A stretch of DNA of 64,000 nucleotides from Dokdonia sp. Hel_I_53 (GCF_007827465.1 NZ_VISL01000001.1:2313001-2377000), one strand, 5' to 3'; shown: positions 27,360-37,470, counted from the first letter of the stretch. Made by a program: numbers and translations. Notes: generated by a model not told the origin, from the letters alone.

Positions 27360-27384
27360 AACCCTCAGTGAATAACTGAGGGTT
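27360..27384 (-). terminator. Terminator of the susCD-like operon
   Basis: Arms AACCCTCAGT (27360-27369) and ACTGAGGGTT (27375-27384) pair around a 5-base loop. On the minus strand a run of T follows the stem, 20 bases after the SusD stop codon. Confidence 0.85.
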
Positions 27385-27404
27385 TACTATTTAAATTTAA
27401 AATT

Positions 27405-28727
27405 TTAGTTGTTTTCTGCCAGTGGTACTGGTAGTGTTGTGAAAACCTGATCACCACTACGATCTATAGGAAGTGATCCCTCTAGGTTGTAACGACGCAC
27501 ATCATACAATCTACTATTTTCAGCCCATAGGGAATATCTACGTTGTCTAAGTAGCTCAGAGGTCAAAGCCGCCTCACTCTCGTCACCCGTATAAGGGTCT
27601 AAAGTTGCAGAAGTACGAATTCTTGAGAGTGCAGTTACGGCATCATCAAAATTTCCAGCAAGTATGCTTGCTTCAGCATAAATAAGAATTAATTCTTCAT
27701 TTCTAAGAATATCAATAGGAGCCGTTTGACTTGAGTACAATCTAGTTTCATAAGCCCCTGTGAGCCCATCTACCGATGCAGTTGGATCTGGTCGTAAAGC
27801 AGTTTTTGTAGTAACTCTTGAATCTCCAGATTCTGCATCATTAATCCAGCTATCATGCACAATGATATTATCTCCATTGTTTTGATCTTCCACAGTATTT
27901 GAAGGTGCTTTAAAAAGGCCATTTAACTGGTTTCCTCCACCAGCTCCAAAAATATGCTTAGGACCTGTGGTTAAATCACCATTTATACTAAAATAGGAGT
28001 TATCCAGCGCTGTTAATGCACCGTTTCCATCACCGTCATATACTGCAGCCATGGCTGCTATTGCTCTATTAAACTCAGAGAATGTAAAATCACCGTCAAA
28101 ACCACTGCTTAATGTGAAAATTATTTCACTATTGTTTAATTCTTGGTTTGCTTCATCAAGAAGATTTCTAACAAATGAAAGAACTTCACTTTCACTAAGT
28201 AATGGACCTAAATTCTCAGGGTTTGCTGTATCAACACGAGCCGTTCCATAAGATTTGATCATTTGTATTAATTCGTAAGCAATCAAAGTTTTTGCAAATC
28301 CAGTATATCCATTGCGTTCTTGTTCGTCAATATTATTAGAATTAGTTGCAGCTTCAATAAGCAAATTAGCGTTTTTAATACAACGATAACTACCGTTCCA
28401 TTGCGTAGTGCTGTAAAAAGAGTTATTGTCGAGCTGAATGCCATCTTTACCTAATAAGTCTCCAGTATTACGTGGGTCAGCATCAAATAGGTATAGCTCT
28501 CTAGCCATAGTTCCACTAGCAGTTGTCTCTACTGCTATGCCATTTCTTAAAGTGGATTCTACTCCTACTACAAGTTCATTAAGTTGCCCTCTCGTAGCAT
28601 TTTGGATCACCCCATCTACACTAGGGCCATCTGGATCTATTACCTCATCTAGCGAGCAAGATGTCACTATTAACAGCGTAGCGGAAATTGCCAGTGCTTT
28701 TGAAATATTATATATATTATTTTTCAT
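27405..28727 (-). CDS. SusD/RagB-family nutrient-binding lipoprotein
   Basis: This 440-residue surface lipoprotein caps a SusC transporter and binds its ligand. The lipobox V-T-S-C gives a lipidated Cys24. Helical TPR-like segments follow, and the C-terminal RQRRYSLWAENSRLYDVRRY segment is typical of the SusD family. It follows the SusC gene by 11 bases in one operon. No glycoside hydrolase, peptidase or sensor gene accompanies the pair, so the ligand (glycan, peptide or other) cannot be predicted. Confidence 0.9.
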   Translation of the reverse strand: MKNNIYNISKALAISATLLIVTSCSLDEVIDPDGPSVDGVIQNATRGQLNELVVGVESTLRNGIAVETTASGTMARELYLFDADPRNTGDLLGKDGIQLDNNSFYSTTQWNGSYRCIKNANLLIEAATNSNNIDEQERNGYTGFAKTLIAYELIQMIKSYGTARVDTANPENLGPLLSESEVLSFVRNLLDEANQELNNSEIIFTLSSGFDGDFTFSEFNRAIAAMAAVYDGDGNGALTALDNSYFSINGDLTTGPKHIFGAGGGNQLNGLFKAPSNTVEDQNNGDNIIVHDSWINDAESGDSRVTTKTALRPDPTASVDGLTGAYETRLYSSQTAPIDILRNEELILIYAEASILAGNFDDAVTALSRIRTSATLDPYTGDESEAALTSELLRQRRYSLWAENSRLYDVRRYNLEGSLPIDRSGDQVFTTLPVPLAENN

Positions 28728-28738
28728 GATATTATTAA

Positions 28739-31690
28739 TTAAAAATTTACATTCAAGTGAAAAAAGAACTGTCTTGTACTTGGAAAAGGAGTTACCTCAA
28801 TTCCAGAAGATAGGCCTTGACCTCCATTTACAGAGACCTCTGGATCGTAACTGCTATAGTCAGTAACTGTAAAAATATTTCGACCTGAAACGCCTATTTT
28901 AACACCTTCAATTGCATTTCCTAAAACTCTTGTAAATATGTTTTTAGGGAGTCTATAATATACAGCGGCTTCTCTTAAACGCAAGTAGCCAGCAGGCTCT
29001 ACGAATCGGATAGCATTGGCAGGACTCTCACGGCGTGCTTGTCCTGAAGGGGTCTCAAGATCTGGAGTAGTTCTTCCAATATCTGTTAAGTATTTTGAGA
29101 GGTTTAAATTTTCACCTCCAGACTTCAATTGAAATAATAAAGAAAGGTCGAAATTTTTATAGAAAGTCATGTTATTGCTCCATCCCATTTGAAAGTCTGG
29201 CTCTGTATTTCCTACCTGAGTAGGCTCAACTACGCCATCCTCGTCAAGATCTAAATTACCAACTATTTGAGTCACTGGTTGACCTTCCTCAATATATATA
29301 GAACCAAGTCCTAATCCAAATCCAGCTCCTGGAAGCGCAAATGCAGGGACATCAAGTCTTGTTACCTCGGAAGTATTCTTGTACCATTGCAAATTGGTAT
29401 TCCAACTAAAATTGTCACCTTGTATTACATCAGCTTGCAAAGCAAGTTCTATACCCTTGTTTTGAAGCTCTCCTAAATTGGTTATTTCAGATGTAAAACC
29501 TGAAGAGCCAGGAAAATCTCTCTGTAATATAAGATCTTTTACTGTTTTTATATAGTATGTAGCAACAAGTGATATGCGATTATCAAAAAATCCAACATCA
29601 AAACCAGCTTCAAATTCTTGAGCAGTCTCCGGTTGTATATTTGGGTCGCCTTTTGCTCCAGCAACTGTTTGTCCGATAGGTCCACCTAAATTCACAGGGG
29701 CTAAGCTTGTGAAAGTTGATCCAAATCGAGCTGAATTCCCCGTTTCTCCATAAGCTGCTCGCAGTTTAAACTGGTTAATTACATCCACAGTCCAGAAATC
29801 TAGATTAGCAACATTCACTGCAACAGAGGCTTTCGGAAAGCCATATAATTTATTTTCATCACCATTTCGTGTTGATTTGTCCAGTCTATAACCTATTGTT
29901 CCTATAAATTGATCTTTATAATTAGCCTCAACCTGCCCAAAATATCCAAATTCTTTTTCTCTGCTTCGAGCTTGACTTACTTGTTGTGCAGCTGTTTGTT
30001 CCACACTCGTCTGGTTTGCAGCTAAACCATTACCTCTCGCATTGACAATATTTGCGTCTTGATAGAGATATGCTGTCCCTAATTGTGTAGTAAATGCAAG
30101 ATCACCTTCCATTGCATCATGATCCCAAACCAGAGCAGACTGTGTGTTAAATTGCGTAAAGCTATTTTTACCTTGTGCTATAAATCCTGGATTGTCAAGT
30201 CCAACTTGAGCTTGATGTGTTTCCGGTACATATACAAAGGTCTCATTAGATAAATAATCCACACCAGCTCGGTTCGTAAAGCGAACTCGATTTTTATCAT
30301 TGGTAAATAGTTTAGTGTTTACAGATAGTCCTTGTATAATTCGATTGTTAGAATCATCATTTTTTGCTTTGTCTCTTACAAAAAGTGGATTACCTGAAGC
30401 TGTTGGATTATTAGGATAGTTACCTTCAGCATCAGGATAAAGATTAGACCACGCACGAGTAAAAGCAAGATTATAGCCGTAACTAAGCCCACCATCATTT
30501 TCATTTCCAGTAAAACTTCGTTGTGCATTACTACGTACAAAATTTGTTGAAGAGGATATATCAAATACATCAGATATCTTATGATCTATATTTGCTCTCA
30601 TCGATAATCTATCAAATCCAGTATTTTTTATAATACCTTCTTCATCCCTGTAAGACCCACCTACATAAAATTTAGTTTTTTCATTACCTCCCGAGGCACT
30701 TATTGCGGTTTCTGAAATGATACCTGTATATCCATAAATTTCATCTTCATAATCATAGAGTTTACCGTTTGCGGCGATAGTAGCATTATACTTATCTGCT
30801 TCATCTTGGCCATAAGCTTCGAGAACAGAAGCTTCAGTCCATGGTCTTAGTCCCAAAGGGTTTTGAATTTGGTTAATTCCAGAATCTTGTCTAAAATTAA
30901 TCCGTGTTCTACCACCTTTTCCTCTTTTGGTTGTAATTATAACTACCCCAGCACTTCCACGTTGACCATAGATTGCAGCTGCAGAAGATCCTTTTAATAT
31001 TTCAATGTTAGCTATATCATTAGGGTCAATATCTGCTAGTCTATTTCCTGCATTCTCTTCACTACCGCGATTAGCTCCAGAAGCAAATCGAAGCCCTGAT
31101 GGAATCTCTACATTATTTACATACACTCCATCAATTATAAATAGTGGCTGATTGTTTCCTAGAATAGAACTAATACCTCTCAGTCGTACTGCAAATCCTC
31201 CTCCTGGTGCTCCAGATGATGATGTAATGTTTACACCTGCAACTTTACCGTATAGAGCTCCATCCACAGTGGACTGACTGGTTGTTCCAACAAGCTCTTC
31301 AGATTTAACTGTTGAAACTGCATTTGCAAGATTTGATCTTTTAATAGAAGAGGCAAGTCCAGTTACTACTACTTCACTTAATGACTCTGCAGATTCTTCT
31401 AAAATAATATTCATTGTTTGTGAACCCGATATAGGTATTTCTTTTGTTTTGTACCCTAGGTAAGAAACTTCAAGAGTACCGCTGTTACTATTTAAGGTTA
31501 TTGAAAAACTACCATCAAAATCTGAGGTGGTACCGTTAGTGGTACCTTTTTCAATAACGTTAACAAACGGTAGGGGGTTGCTGTTTTGATCACTAATCGT
31601 TCCTGTAACTGTCCTTTGTGCGAGCAGCGCATAAGGAATTGATACTAGCAAAAAGAGAACCATCTTGAATAATGGATGCTTTTTTTTCAT
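28739..31690 (-). CDS. SusC/RagA-family TonB-dependent transporter
   Basis: This 983-residue outer-membrane importer has a signal peptide (cleavage near A24-Q25), a carboxypeptidase-regulatory-like domain (about 26-108) and the SEVVVTG TonB-box-like stretch at about 104-110. A plug domain (about 115-235, with GSSAAAIYGQRGSAGVV) and a 22-strand beta-barrel ending in FFFHLNVNF follow. It forms a canonical pair with the SusD gene downstream. It is divergent from mutS, with a palindrome copy in the gap. The substrate is unknown. Confidence 0.93.
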   Translation of the reverse strand: MKKKHPLFKMVLFLLVSIPYALLAQRTVTGTISDQNSNPLPFVNVIEKGTTNGTTSDFDGSFSITLNSNSGTLEVSYLGYKTKEIPISGSQTMNIILEESAESLSEVVVTGLASSIKRSNLANAVSTVKSEELVGTTSQSTVDGALYGKVAGVNITSSSGAPGGGFAVRLRGISSILGNNQPLFIIDGVYVNNVEIPSGLRFASGANRGSEENAGNRLADIDPNDIANIEILKGSSAAAIYGQRGSAGVVIITTKRGKGGRTRINFRQDSGINQIQNPLGLRPWTEASVLEAYGQDEADKYNATIAANGKLYDYEDEIYGYTGIISETAISASGGNEKTKFYVGGSYRDEEGIIKNTGFDRLSMRANIDHKISDVFDISSSTNFVRSNAQRSFTGNENDGGLSYGYNLAFTRAWSNLYPDAEGNYPNNPTASGNPLFVRDKAKNDDSNNRIIQGLSVNTKLFTNDKNRVRFTNRAGVDYLSNETFVYVPETHQAQVGLDNPGFIAQGKNSFTQFNTQSALVWDHDAMEGDLAFTTQLGTAYLYQDANIVNARGNGLAANQTSVEQTAAQQVSQARSREKEFGYFGQVEANYKDQFIGTIGYRLDKSTRNGDENKLYGFPKASVAVNVANLDFWTVDVINQFKLRAAYGETGNSARFGSTFTSLAPVNLGGPIGQTVAGAKGDPNIQPETAQEFEAGFDVGFFDNRISLVATYYIKTVKDLILQRDFPGSSGFTSEITNLGELQNKGIELALQADVIQGDNFSWNTNLQWYKNTSEVTRLDVPAFALPGAGFGLGLGSIYIEEGQPVTQIVGNLDLDEDGVVEPTQVGNTEPDFQMGWSNNMTFYKNFDLSLLFQLKSGGENLNLSKYLTDIGRTTPDLETPSGQARRESPANAIRFVEPAGYLRLREAAVYYRLPKNIFTRVLGNAIEGVKIGVSGRNIFTVTDYSSYDPEVSVNGGQGLSSGIEVTPFPSTRQFFFHLNVNF

Positions 31691-31856
31691 TTGTTTTAAT
31701 TTTAAGTTTAAGAATCTAAATTATGTATTTAATAGATAAGAGCCTAGGAATGCTAATAATATCTTAATGAAAGCCTTAATTTTTCACAAATTAATCTGTG
31801 TTTGTCTAAAATTTAAAAATATTTTGAAATTTCTTATTTAAGTTAAAGGTGATTAC

Positions 31857-31870
31857 GCTTTCGCGAAAGC
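31857..31870. repeat. 14-bp palindrome, copy 8
   Basis: Exact core with the symmetry extended to 22 bp (31853-31874), the longest in the window. It lies in the divergent gap between the SusC gene and mutS. Confidence 0.97.
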
Positions 31871-31968
31871 GTAAAAAAGCCTTGTTAAAAATTGAGAATA
31901 ACTAGTGTTGTATATGGGTAAGAGACCCAAAAGATTAACGTATTTTTATTTTCACTAAAATTGAAGAT

Positions 31969-34587
31969 TTGGCAGCAAAGAAAGTAACTCCATTAATGAA
32001 ACAATACAATGCGATCAAAGCAAAATACCCTGACGCATTATTACTCTTTAGAGTGGGAGATTTCTATGAAACTTTTGGAGAAGATGCTATTAAAGCTGCC
32101 AGAATTTTAAACATTACACTAACAAGTCGTAATAATGGTGGAGACCGAACAGAACTTGCGGGTTTTCCCCACCACTCTCTAAATACCTACTTGCCAAAGC
32201 TCGTAAAAGCGGGTTGTCGCGTGGCTATTTGTGATCAGTTGGAAGATCCAAAACAAACCAAGACAATTGTAAAGCGTGGTGTAACCGAGTTAGTCACTCC
32301 AGGAGTAGCAATGAATGACGACATTCTTTCTGCCAAAACGAATAATTTTTTAGGAGCTATTTATTTCAGTAAAGAGATAGTAGGAGTTTCATTTTTAGAT
32401 GTTTCTACAGGAGAATTTTTGACTGCTCAGGGAGATACAGCTTATATAGATAAACTATTACAAAATTTTACACCAAGCGAACTTCTAATCTCCAAAAAAC
32501 AGAAAAAAATGTTTTTTGAAACTTATGGCTCGGAGTATCATACCTTTTATCAAGAAGATTGGGTGTTTCAAACGGATTACGCGACAGAGTCTTTGCACAA
32601 GCACTTTGAAGTAAATTCTCTCAAAGGTTTTGGCGTTGAGCATCTAGAGGCCGGGATTATAGCCTCTGGAGCGGCATTGCATTACTTAGGAGAAACCCAA
32701 CACCATAAACTTAACCATATCACACACATTAGTCGTATCGCTGCAAATGATTACGTGTGGATGGATCGCTTTACGATACGTAACTTAGAATTATACAATT
32801 CATCTTATGGTCTTAAGGCAATAACTTTGCTAGATGTGATAGATAAAACAACCTCTCCTATGGGAGGACGTTTACTCAAACGCTGGTTAGCACTACCATT
32901 AAAACGTCTAGATCAGATTGAACGAAGACATGAGGTGGTTTCGTTTTTACTTGATAATAGTAGTATTTATGATAAGATACAGTCTAATATTAAGAAAATA
33001 GGAGATCTGGAGCGACTTGTAAGTAAAGTGGCAACTGCAAGGATTAATCCGCGGGAGGTAATACAATTAAAAAACTCACTGGAGGCTGTCGTTCCTATAA
33101 AATCTATTGCCTCTAAAACCGATAACGAATCTCTTAAATTAATAGCAGAACAGCTTAAAGATTGTGAGGTGCTACGTTCAAAAATTAAAAAAAGCCTCAA
33201 GGAGGAAGCACCTGTATCTATTTTAAAAGGAGGTGCCGTTGCTTCAGGATTTCACCAAGAGCTTGATGATCTACGAGCCTTATCTCAAGGAGGAAAAGAT
33301 TATTTAGAGAAGATGCTAGAACGCGAGACAGAGCGCACCGGTATCACTTCTCTTAAAATAGCATCAAACAATGTATTTGGGTATTATATAGAGGTACGTA
33401 ATACGCATAAGGATAAAGTTCCTGAAGAATGGATACGCAAGCAAACACTGGTAAATGCAGAACGCTATATTACAGATGAGCTCAAAGAGTATGAAGGGAA
33501 AATTCTAGGAGCAGAGGAGCGTATACAGGCGATAGAACAGCAATTGTTCTCAGAGTTAGTGAATTGGATATCGACATTTATAGAACAGATACAGGCTACT
33601 GCAAGCCAAATTGCACAACTTGACTGTTTGCTCGGTTTTACTCAATTAGCTAGAGAGAATAATTATAAAAAGCCTACGCTAGATGATTCAAAAATTATTG
33701 ACATCAAAAAAGGACGTCATCCTGTGATTGAAAAACAACTGCCACTAGGTGAACAATATGTAGCTAATGATGTTTTACTAGACAGTGATGACCAACAAAT
33801 GATTATGATCACGGGCCCTAATATGTCTGGAAAAAGTGCTATTCTTCGTCAAACAGCTTTGATTGTTCTACTTGCCCAAATGGGGAGTTTTGTGCCAGCT
33901 GAGGCTGCACATATAGGTCTCGTAGATAAAATTTTTACAAGGGTAGGTGCAAGTGATAATATCTCGATGGGCGAGAGTACCTTCATGGTAGAGATGAATG
34001 AGACGGCTAGTATTCTTAATAACCTTAGTGATCGAAGTTTAGTATTACTTGATGAAATAGGGCGTGGGACAAGCACCTATGATGGAATTTCTATCGCTTG
34101 GGCTATTAGTGAGTTTTTACACGAACATCCAGGAAGACCTAAAACACTTTTTGCGACTCATTACCACGAACTTAATGAAATGAGCGATTCCTTCCAAAGA
34201 GTGCGTAACTATAATGTTTCTGTAAAGGAGCTTAAGAATAACGTATTATTCTTGCGTAAATTAGTCCCAGGCGGCAGCGCACACAGTTTTGGTATTCATG
34301 TAGCAAAAATGGCAGGAATGCCACAACAAGTATTGCGACGTGCTACTAAGATGATGGAAAAGCTAGAAAAATCTCACGGGAGTGAAAAGCTTACGGAAAC
34401 ACTTAAGAAAACAGCTGAAGAAGAAATGCAATTAAGCTTTTTTAATCTAGATGATCCGCTACTAGAACAAGTAAAAGAAGAAATTTTACATACAGATATT
34501 GATACGCTAACTCCTGTGGAAGCATTAATGAAGCTGAATGAGATTAAGAGGATGTTAGTAAAGAAAAGCGGATCTAAAGCGCACTAG
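31969..34587 (+). CDS. mutS: DNA mismatch repair protein MutS
   Basis: This 872-residue MutS recognises base mismatches. The N-terminal mismatch-reading F-x-E motif is at 32-34 (GDFYETF). The ATPase Walker A GPNMSGKS is at 616-623 and Walker B has Asp695-Glu696 ([10 protein letters not shown]). Length is normal for MutS1. The start must be TTG at 31969: the in-frame stop at 31936 leaves no ATG or GTG upstream, and the next residues ([13 protein letters not shown]) fit the family. A hairpin terminator lies about 27 bases downstream, before the tRNA genes. Confidence 0.97.
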   Translation: MAAKKVTPLMKQYNAIKAKYPDALLLFRVGDFYETFGEDAIKAARILNITLTSRNNGGDRTELAGFPHHSLNTYLPKLVKAGCRVAICDQLEDPKQTKTIVKRGVTELVTPGVAMNDDILSAKTNNFLGAIYFSKEIVGVSFLDVSTGEFLTAQGDTAYIDKLLQNFTPSELLISKKQKKMFFETYGSEYHTFYQEDWVFQTDYATESLHKHFEVNSLKGFGVEHLEAGIIASGAALHYLGETQHHKLNHITHISRIAANDYVWMDRFTIRNLELYNSSYGLKAITLLDVIDKTTSPMGGRLLKRWLALPLKRLDQIERRHEVVSFLLDNSSIYDKIQSNIKKIGDLERLVSKVATARINPREVIQLKNSLEAVVPIKSIASKTDNESLKLIAEQLKDCEVLRSKIKKSLKEEAPVSILKGGAVASGFHQELDDLRALSQGGKDYLEKMLERETERTGITSLKIASNNVFGYYIEVRNTHKDKVPEEWIRKQTLVNAERYITDELKEYEGKILGAEERIQAIEQQLFSELVNWISTFIEQIQATASQIAQLDCLLGFTQLARENNYKKPTLDDSKIIDIKKGRHPVIEKQLPLGEQYVANDVLLDSDDQQMIMITGPNMSGKSAILRQTALIVLLAQMGSFVPAEAAHIGLVDKIFTRVGASDNISMGESTFMVEMNETASILNNLSDRSLVLLDEIGRGTSTYDGISIAWAISEFLHEHPGRPKTLFATHYHELNEMSDSFQRVRNYNVSVKELKNNVLFLRKLVPGGSAHSFGIHVAKMAGMPQQVLRRATKMMEKLEKSHGSEKLTETLKKTAEEEMQLSFFNLDDPLLEQVKEEILHTDIDTLTPVEALMKLNEIKRMLVKKSGSKAH

Positions 34588-34613
34588 GGGACTTTAAATT
34601 ATAGAACATAAAA

Positions 34614-34642
34614 AAACCTCTTTATCAATGATAAAGAGGTTT
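34614..34642. terminator. Bidirectional terminator between mutS and tRNA-Leu
   Basis: A 13-bp stem (34614-34626 with 34630-34642) with a 3-base loop lies just beyond the tRNA-Leu 3' end. On the minus strand it is followed by a T-run, so it ends the tRNA transcript; it can also serve mutS. Confidence 0.85.
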
Positions 34643-34644
34643 AG

Positions 34645-34728
34645 TACTCGAGACGGGACTTGAACCCGTACGTCCTAATGGACATTGGATTTTAAGTCCA
34701 ACGTGTCTACCAATTCCACCACTCGAGC
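34645..34728 (-). tRNA. tRNA-Leu (anticodon TAA)
   Basis: On the minus strand the acceptor arms GCTCGAG and CTCGAGT pair, with one G-T wobble. The anticodon stem is TTGGA/TCCAA around the loop CTTAAAA, giving anticodon TAA for codon UUA. A long variable arm (class II) and a T-arm with GGGTTCAAGTCCC are present. The 3' CCA is not encoded. It is co-transcribed downstream of tRNA-Gly. Confidence 0.95.
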
Positions 34729-34729
34729 A

Positions 34730-34747
34730 TTTTCGCAATTGCGAAAA
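34730..34747. repeat. 18-bp palindrome related to the 14-mer
   Basis: TTTTCGCAATTGCGAAAA is a perfect palindrome directly 5' of tRNA-Leu. Its arms TTTCGC and GCGAAA are those of the dispersed 14-mer with AATT between them. It lies 21 bases from an exact 14-mer copy. Confidence 0.85.
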
Positions 34748-34767
34748 ATTGGTATGTTTTATATGCC

Positions 34768-34781
34768 GCTTTCGCGAAAGC
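34768..34781. repeat. 14-bp palindrome, copy 9, between two tRNA genes
   Basis: Exact GCTTTCGCGAAAGC in the 62-base spacer between tRNA-Gly and tRNA-Leu. It is therefore transcribed as part of the tRNA precursor, where it could fold as a short hairpin. Confidence 0.97.
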
Positions 34782-34790
34782 AGCAATAAG

Positions 34791-34862
34791 AGCGAAAGAC
34801 GGGATTTGAACCCGCGACCCCCACCTTGGCAAGGTGATGCTCTACCCCTGAGCTACTTTCGC
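34791..34862 (-). tRNA. tRNA-Gly (anticodon GCC)
   Basis: On the minus strand the acceptor arms GCGAAAG and CTTTCGC pair perfectly. The D-arm has GTAGCTCAGGGGTAGAGC, the anticodon loop TTGCCAA gives GCC, and the T-arm contains GGGTTCAAATCCC. No CCA is encoded. It is the first tRNA of a Gly-Leu pair behind a good promoter. Confidence 0.95.
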
Positions 34863-34901
34863 AGTATGTTTATGAACAAATGCTATTTCTCATAGCGGAT
34901 G

Positions 34902-34930
34902 CAAATTTAAGTTTTTTCTGTAGTAAACAA
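34902..34930 (-). promoter_or_regulatory. Promoter of the tRNA-Gly/tRNA-Leu operon
   Basis: On the minus strand TTG (34930-34928) and TAAATTTG (34909-34902) are separated by 18 bases, a full match to TTG-N17-23-TAnnTTTG. Transcription would start about 33 bases before the mature tRNA-Gly. The rest of the gap to 35046 is AT-rich with nothing else I can name. Confidence 0.8.
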
Positions 34931-35046
34931 AGTGTTTTTTATAGTTTTTTTTTATCTATTTCAGTTTATAGATAAAAATTAAAGATATTTTACTGGGCGC
35001 TAACGAAATCGGGGATTAAAATAATTCAAGTAAATTAATACTTCCA

Positions 35047-36327
35047 CTATTTATTTTTATAAACCACCCCATTTTTCATAACAAACATAACGTTTTCTGT
35101 TGTTGAAATATTCTCAATAGGATTCTCTTTTGTGGCAATTATATCAGCAAAAGCACCTTCAGAAAGAACACCTATGTTACCTTCCATATCTAAAAGTTTT
35201 GCGTTAGTCACAGTTGCCGATTGTAGAGCAAACAAAGGAGACCAGCCGTAATCTACCATGTATTTAAATTCTTTTGCATTTTCTCCGTGTGGAAATACAC
35301 CAGCATCCGTTCCAAAAGCGATATTTACATCAGATTGTGCTAGCATAGTAAAAGTTTGTTTAAGGGTTGCATCTACCTTCTCAATTTTAGGGATGATGAT
35401 GTCTGGATAATATCCTTTTATCTCAGCTTTTGCTGCAACATACTTCCCAGCAGACAGTGTTGGGACAAGATGGGTACCGTATTTTTTCATAAGGGCTACA
35501 GTTTCTCTATCCATAAAAGAACCGTGCTCGATCGTTTGTACTCCAGCTTTTATAGCCCGTTGCATACCCTCTTTACCGTGAGCGTGAGCAGCGACATGCA
35601 TTCCATATTCTTTTGCAGTTCGTACAATCTCATTGACTTCCTCCTGTCTAAATTGCGGATTTTCACCATTCTTGCTTATACTCAAAACGCCGCCAGTTGC
35701 GGTTATCTTAATCAAATCAGCGCTATTTTTATAACGTTGTCTAACCGCTTTTCTAGCATCATCAACACTGTTAATCACACCTTCTGCAGGCCCGGGATCG
35801 CCCATGAGTGAATTTTTATAGCCATTGGTAGGATCAGCGTGACCGCCTGTGGTGCCTATCGCTTTCTCCGCAGTAAAAATTCGAGGTCCCTTTATAGTGC
35901 CAGCATTTATGGCATTTCGTAAAGAAACGTTTACTCCTGTGCCACCCAAATCTCTAACGGTGGTAAATCCTGCGTTGAGGGTTCGCTCTGCTATTTCGGC
36001 AGCAGTAAATGCGATATCAGCCTCATTTTTAGTAAAGGTTTCTAAATATCTCTTGGGATTTGTTTCACCTTCAATATGAACATGCATATCAATAAAACCA
36101 GGCATTACTGTATATGCTTTGAGATTAATTATGTGTTCGTTCGATTTCGCGGAAGCGTAACCAGCTTCTACTTTGATAATTTTATTTCCAGAAACTGTGA
36201 TGGTTTGTTTTGAAAGTACTTTTCCATTTTGAGTGTCTATAAATTTACCACAGTGAATAAGTGTTTCTTGTCCATAAAGCATACTGCTAACTATGAAAGT
36301 AAGCAGTATAGTGATGAGGTATTTCAT
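35047..36327 (-). CDS. Secreted amidohydrolase (imidazolonepropionase/dipeptidase-like)
   Basis: This 426-residue exported metal hydrolase has a signal peptide cut near Gln20. The metal ligands of the amidohydrolase barrel are visible: H82-x-H84, the carboxylated Lys207 in IKITATGG, His248/His250, His268 in EHGS and Asp341 in GTDAG. The C-terminal strand domain (ADIIATKENP) is typical. Related periplasmic enzymes cleave X-Pro or other dipeptides, but the substrate here is unknown. It starts 9 bases after the DegT gene and is probably co-transcribed with it. A two-mismatch palindrome relative (36143-36156) codes A-S-A-K. Confidence 0.88.
   Translation of the reverse strand: MKYLITILLTFIVSSMLYGQETLIHCGKFIDTQNGKVLSKQTITVSGNKIIKVEAGYASAKSNEHIINLKAYTVMPGFIDMHVHIEGETNPKRYLETFTKNEADIAFTAAEIAERTLNAGFTTVRDLGGTGVNVSLRNAINAGTIKGPRIFTAEKAIGTTGGHADPTNGYKNSLMGDPGPAEGVINSVDDARKAVRQRYKNSADLIKITATGGVLSISKNGENPQFRQEEVNEIVRTAKEYGMHVAAHAHGKEGMQRAIKAGVQTIEHGSFMDRETVALMKKYGTHLVPTLSAGKYVAAKAEIKGYYPDIIIPKIEKVDATLKQTFTMLAQSDVNIAFGTDAGVFPHGENAKEFKYMVDYGWSPLFALQSATVTNAKLLDMEGNIGVLSEGAFADIIATKENPIENISTTENVMFVMKNGVVYKNK
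36143..36156. repeat. Imperfect palindrome copy inside the amidohydrolase gene
   Basis: GATTTCGCGGAAGC has two mismatches to the 14-mer and is read A-S-A-K on the coding strand (residues 58-61), the same frame as the tolC-like copy. Confidence 0.5.
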
Positions 36328-36336
36328 AAATATGTT

Positions 36337-37470
36337 TTATCTACTAATAAAATTAATCACAGTCTGGGTGATAAAGGCAATCTGCTCATCATCAAGTTCC
36401 GTATGCATAGGGAGCGAGATACAATCTTTAACGATAGCATTGGTCACTGGGAAATCTGATTCATTGTAACGCTTGTCTTTATATGCCTTCTGGCTATGTA
36501 ATGGTATAGGATAATACACACCACAAGGAATTCCGTTTTCATTTAAATGTGTAACTAAAGCATCTCTATTTGTATCCTTTACACGAAGTGTGTACTGATG
36601 AAAAACATGACAGTCACAGCTATCACAAATGATAGGAGTAATTATTTTTTCGTGATTTGAAAAAGCATCTGAATACTTCCTTGCGGCATCTCTTCTTGCA
36701 GTGTTGTAGGCATCAAGATGAGGTAGCTTTGCGCGTAGCACAGCGGCCTGTATAGAATCAAGTCTACTATTAACCCCTACTACATCATGATGATAACGCT
36801 CATACATACCATGATTCACGATACCTCTTATTGTATGTGCAAGCTTATCATCATTTGTAAATATGGCGCCGCCATCACCATAGCATCCTAGATTTTTTGA
36901 TGGAAAAAAAGAAGTGGTGCCTATATGTCCTATAGTCCCAGTTTTAACTTTCTGACCGTTACGCCCAGTGTACGTTGATCCTATTCCCTGAGCATTATCT
37001 TCAATTATATATAGGTTATGTTCTTTTGCTAGATCCATGATGGCATCCATATTTGCTGCCATTCCAAATAAATGGACAGGTACAATAGCCTTAGTTTTTG
37101 GAGTAATTGCTTTTTTGATAGCTTCAATATCAATATTGAAATTTACTGGATCTACATCAACAAGTACTGGAGTGAGTTTAAGAAGCGCTATGACTTCTAC
37201 CGTTGCTGCAAATGTAAAATCTGCAGTGATGACTTCATCTCCTTGTTCTAGACCTAAACCCATCATAGCAATTTGCAGTGCATCTGTACCATTTGCACAA
37301 GGAATTACGTGCTTAACATCAAGGTATTCTTCAAGCTCTTTTTGAAATTGATGTACTTCAGGGCCATTTACAAATGAAGTAGTTTCAATAACTTCCATAA
37401 TGGAGGTATTTACACGATCTTTAATTTGCTGGTATTGGCCTTTGAGATCGACCATTTGTATTTTTTTCAT
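36337..37470 (-). CDS. DegT/DnrJ/EryC1/StrS-family sugar aminotransferase
   Basis: This 377-residue PLP enzyme transfers an amino group to a nucleotide-linked keto sugar, usually for O-antigen, capsule or glycoprotein glycans. The PLP lysine is Lys192 in FFPSKNLGCYGDGGA, and Asp158 in EDNAQG contacts the cofactor. The N-terminal MVDLKGQY and the C-terminal SLPMHTEL segment are typical. It is the first gene of a short operon with the amidohydrolase and is divergent from kdtA, which supports a role in surface polysaccharide. The exact sugar is unknown. Confidence 0.9.
   Translation of the reverse strand: MKKIQMVDLKGQYQQIKDRVNTSIMEVIETTSFVNGPEVHQFQKELEEYLDVKHVIPCANGTDALQIAMMGLGLEQGDEVITADFTFAATVEVIALLKLTPVLVDVDPVNFNIDIEAIKKAITPKTKAIVPVHLFGMAANMDAIMDLAKEHNLYIIEDNAQGIGSTYTGRNGQKVKTGTIGHIGTTSFFPSKNLGCYGDGGAIFTNDDKLAHTIRGIVNHGMYERYHHDVVGVNSRLDSIQAAVLRAKLPHLDAYNTARRDAARKYSDAFSNHEKIITPIICDSCDCHVFHQYTLRVKDTNRDALVTHLNENGIPCGVYYPIPLHSQKAYKDKRYNESDFPVTNAIVKDCISLPMHTELDDEQIAFITQTVINFISR

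Noticed and set aside
27405..31690. A polysaccharide utilisation locus
   Set aside because: Only the SusC/SusD pair is present, with no carbohydrate-active enzymes or sensors on either side.
34645..34862. tRNA genes as an integration site with att repeats
   Set aside because: No integrase gene and no direct repeat of a tRNA 3' end were seen. The palindromes there belong to the dispersed family.
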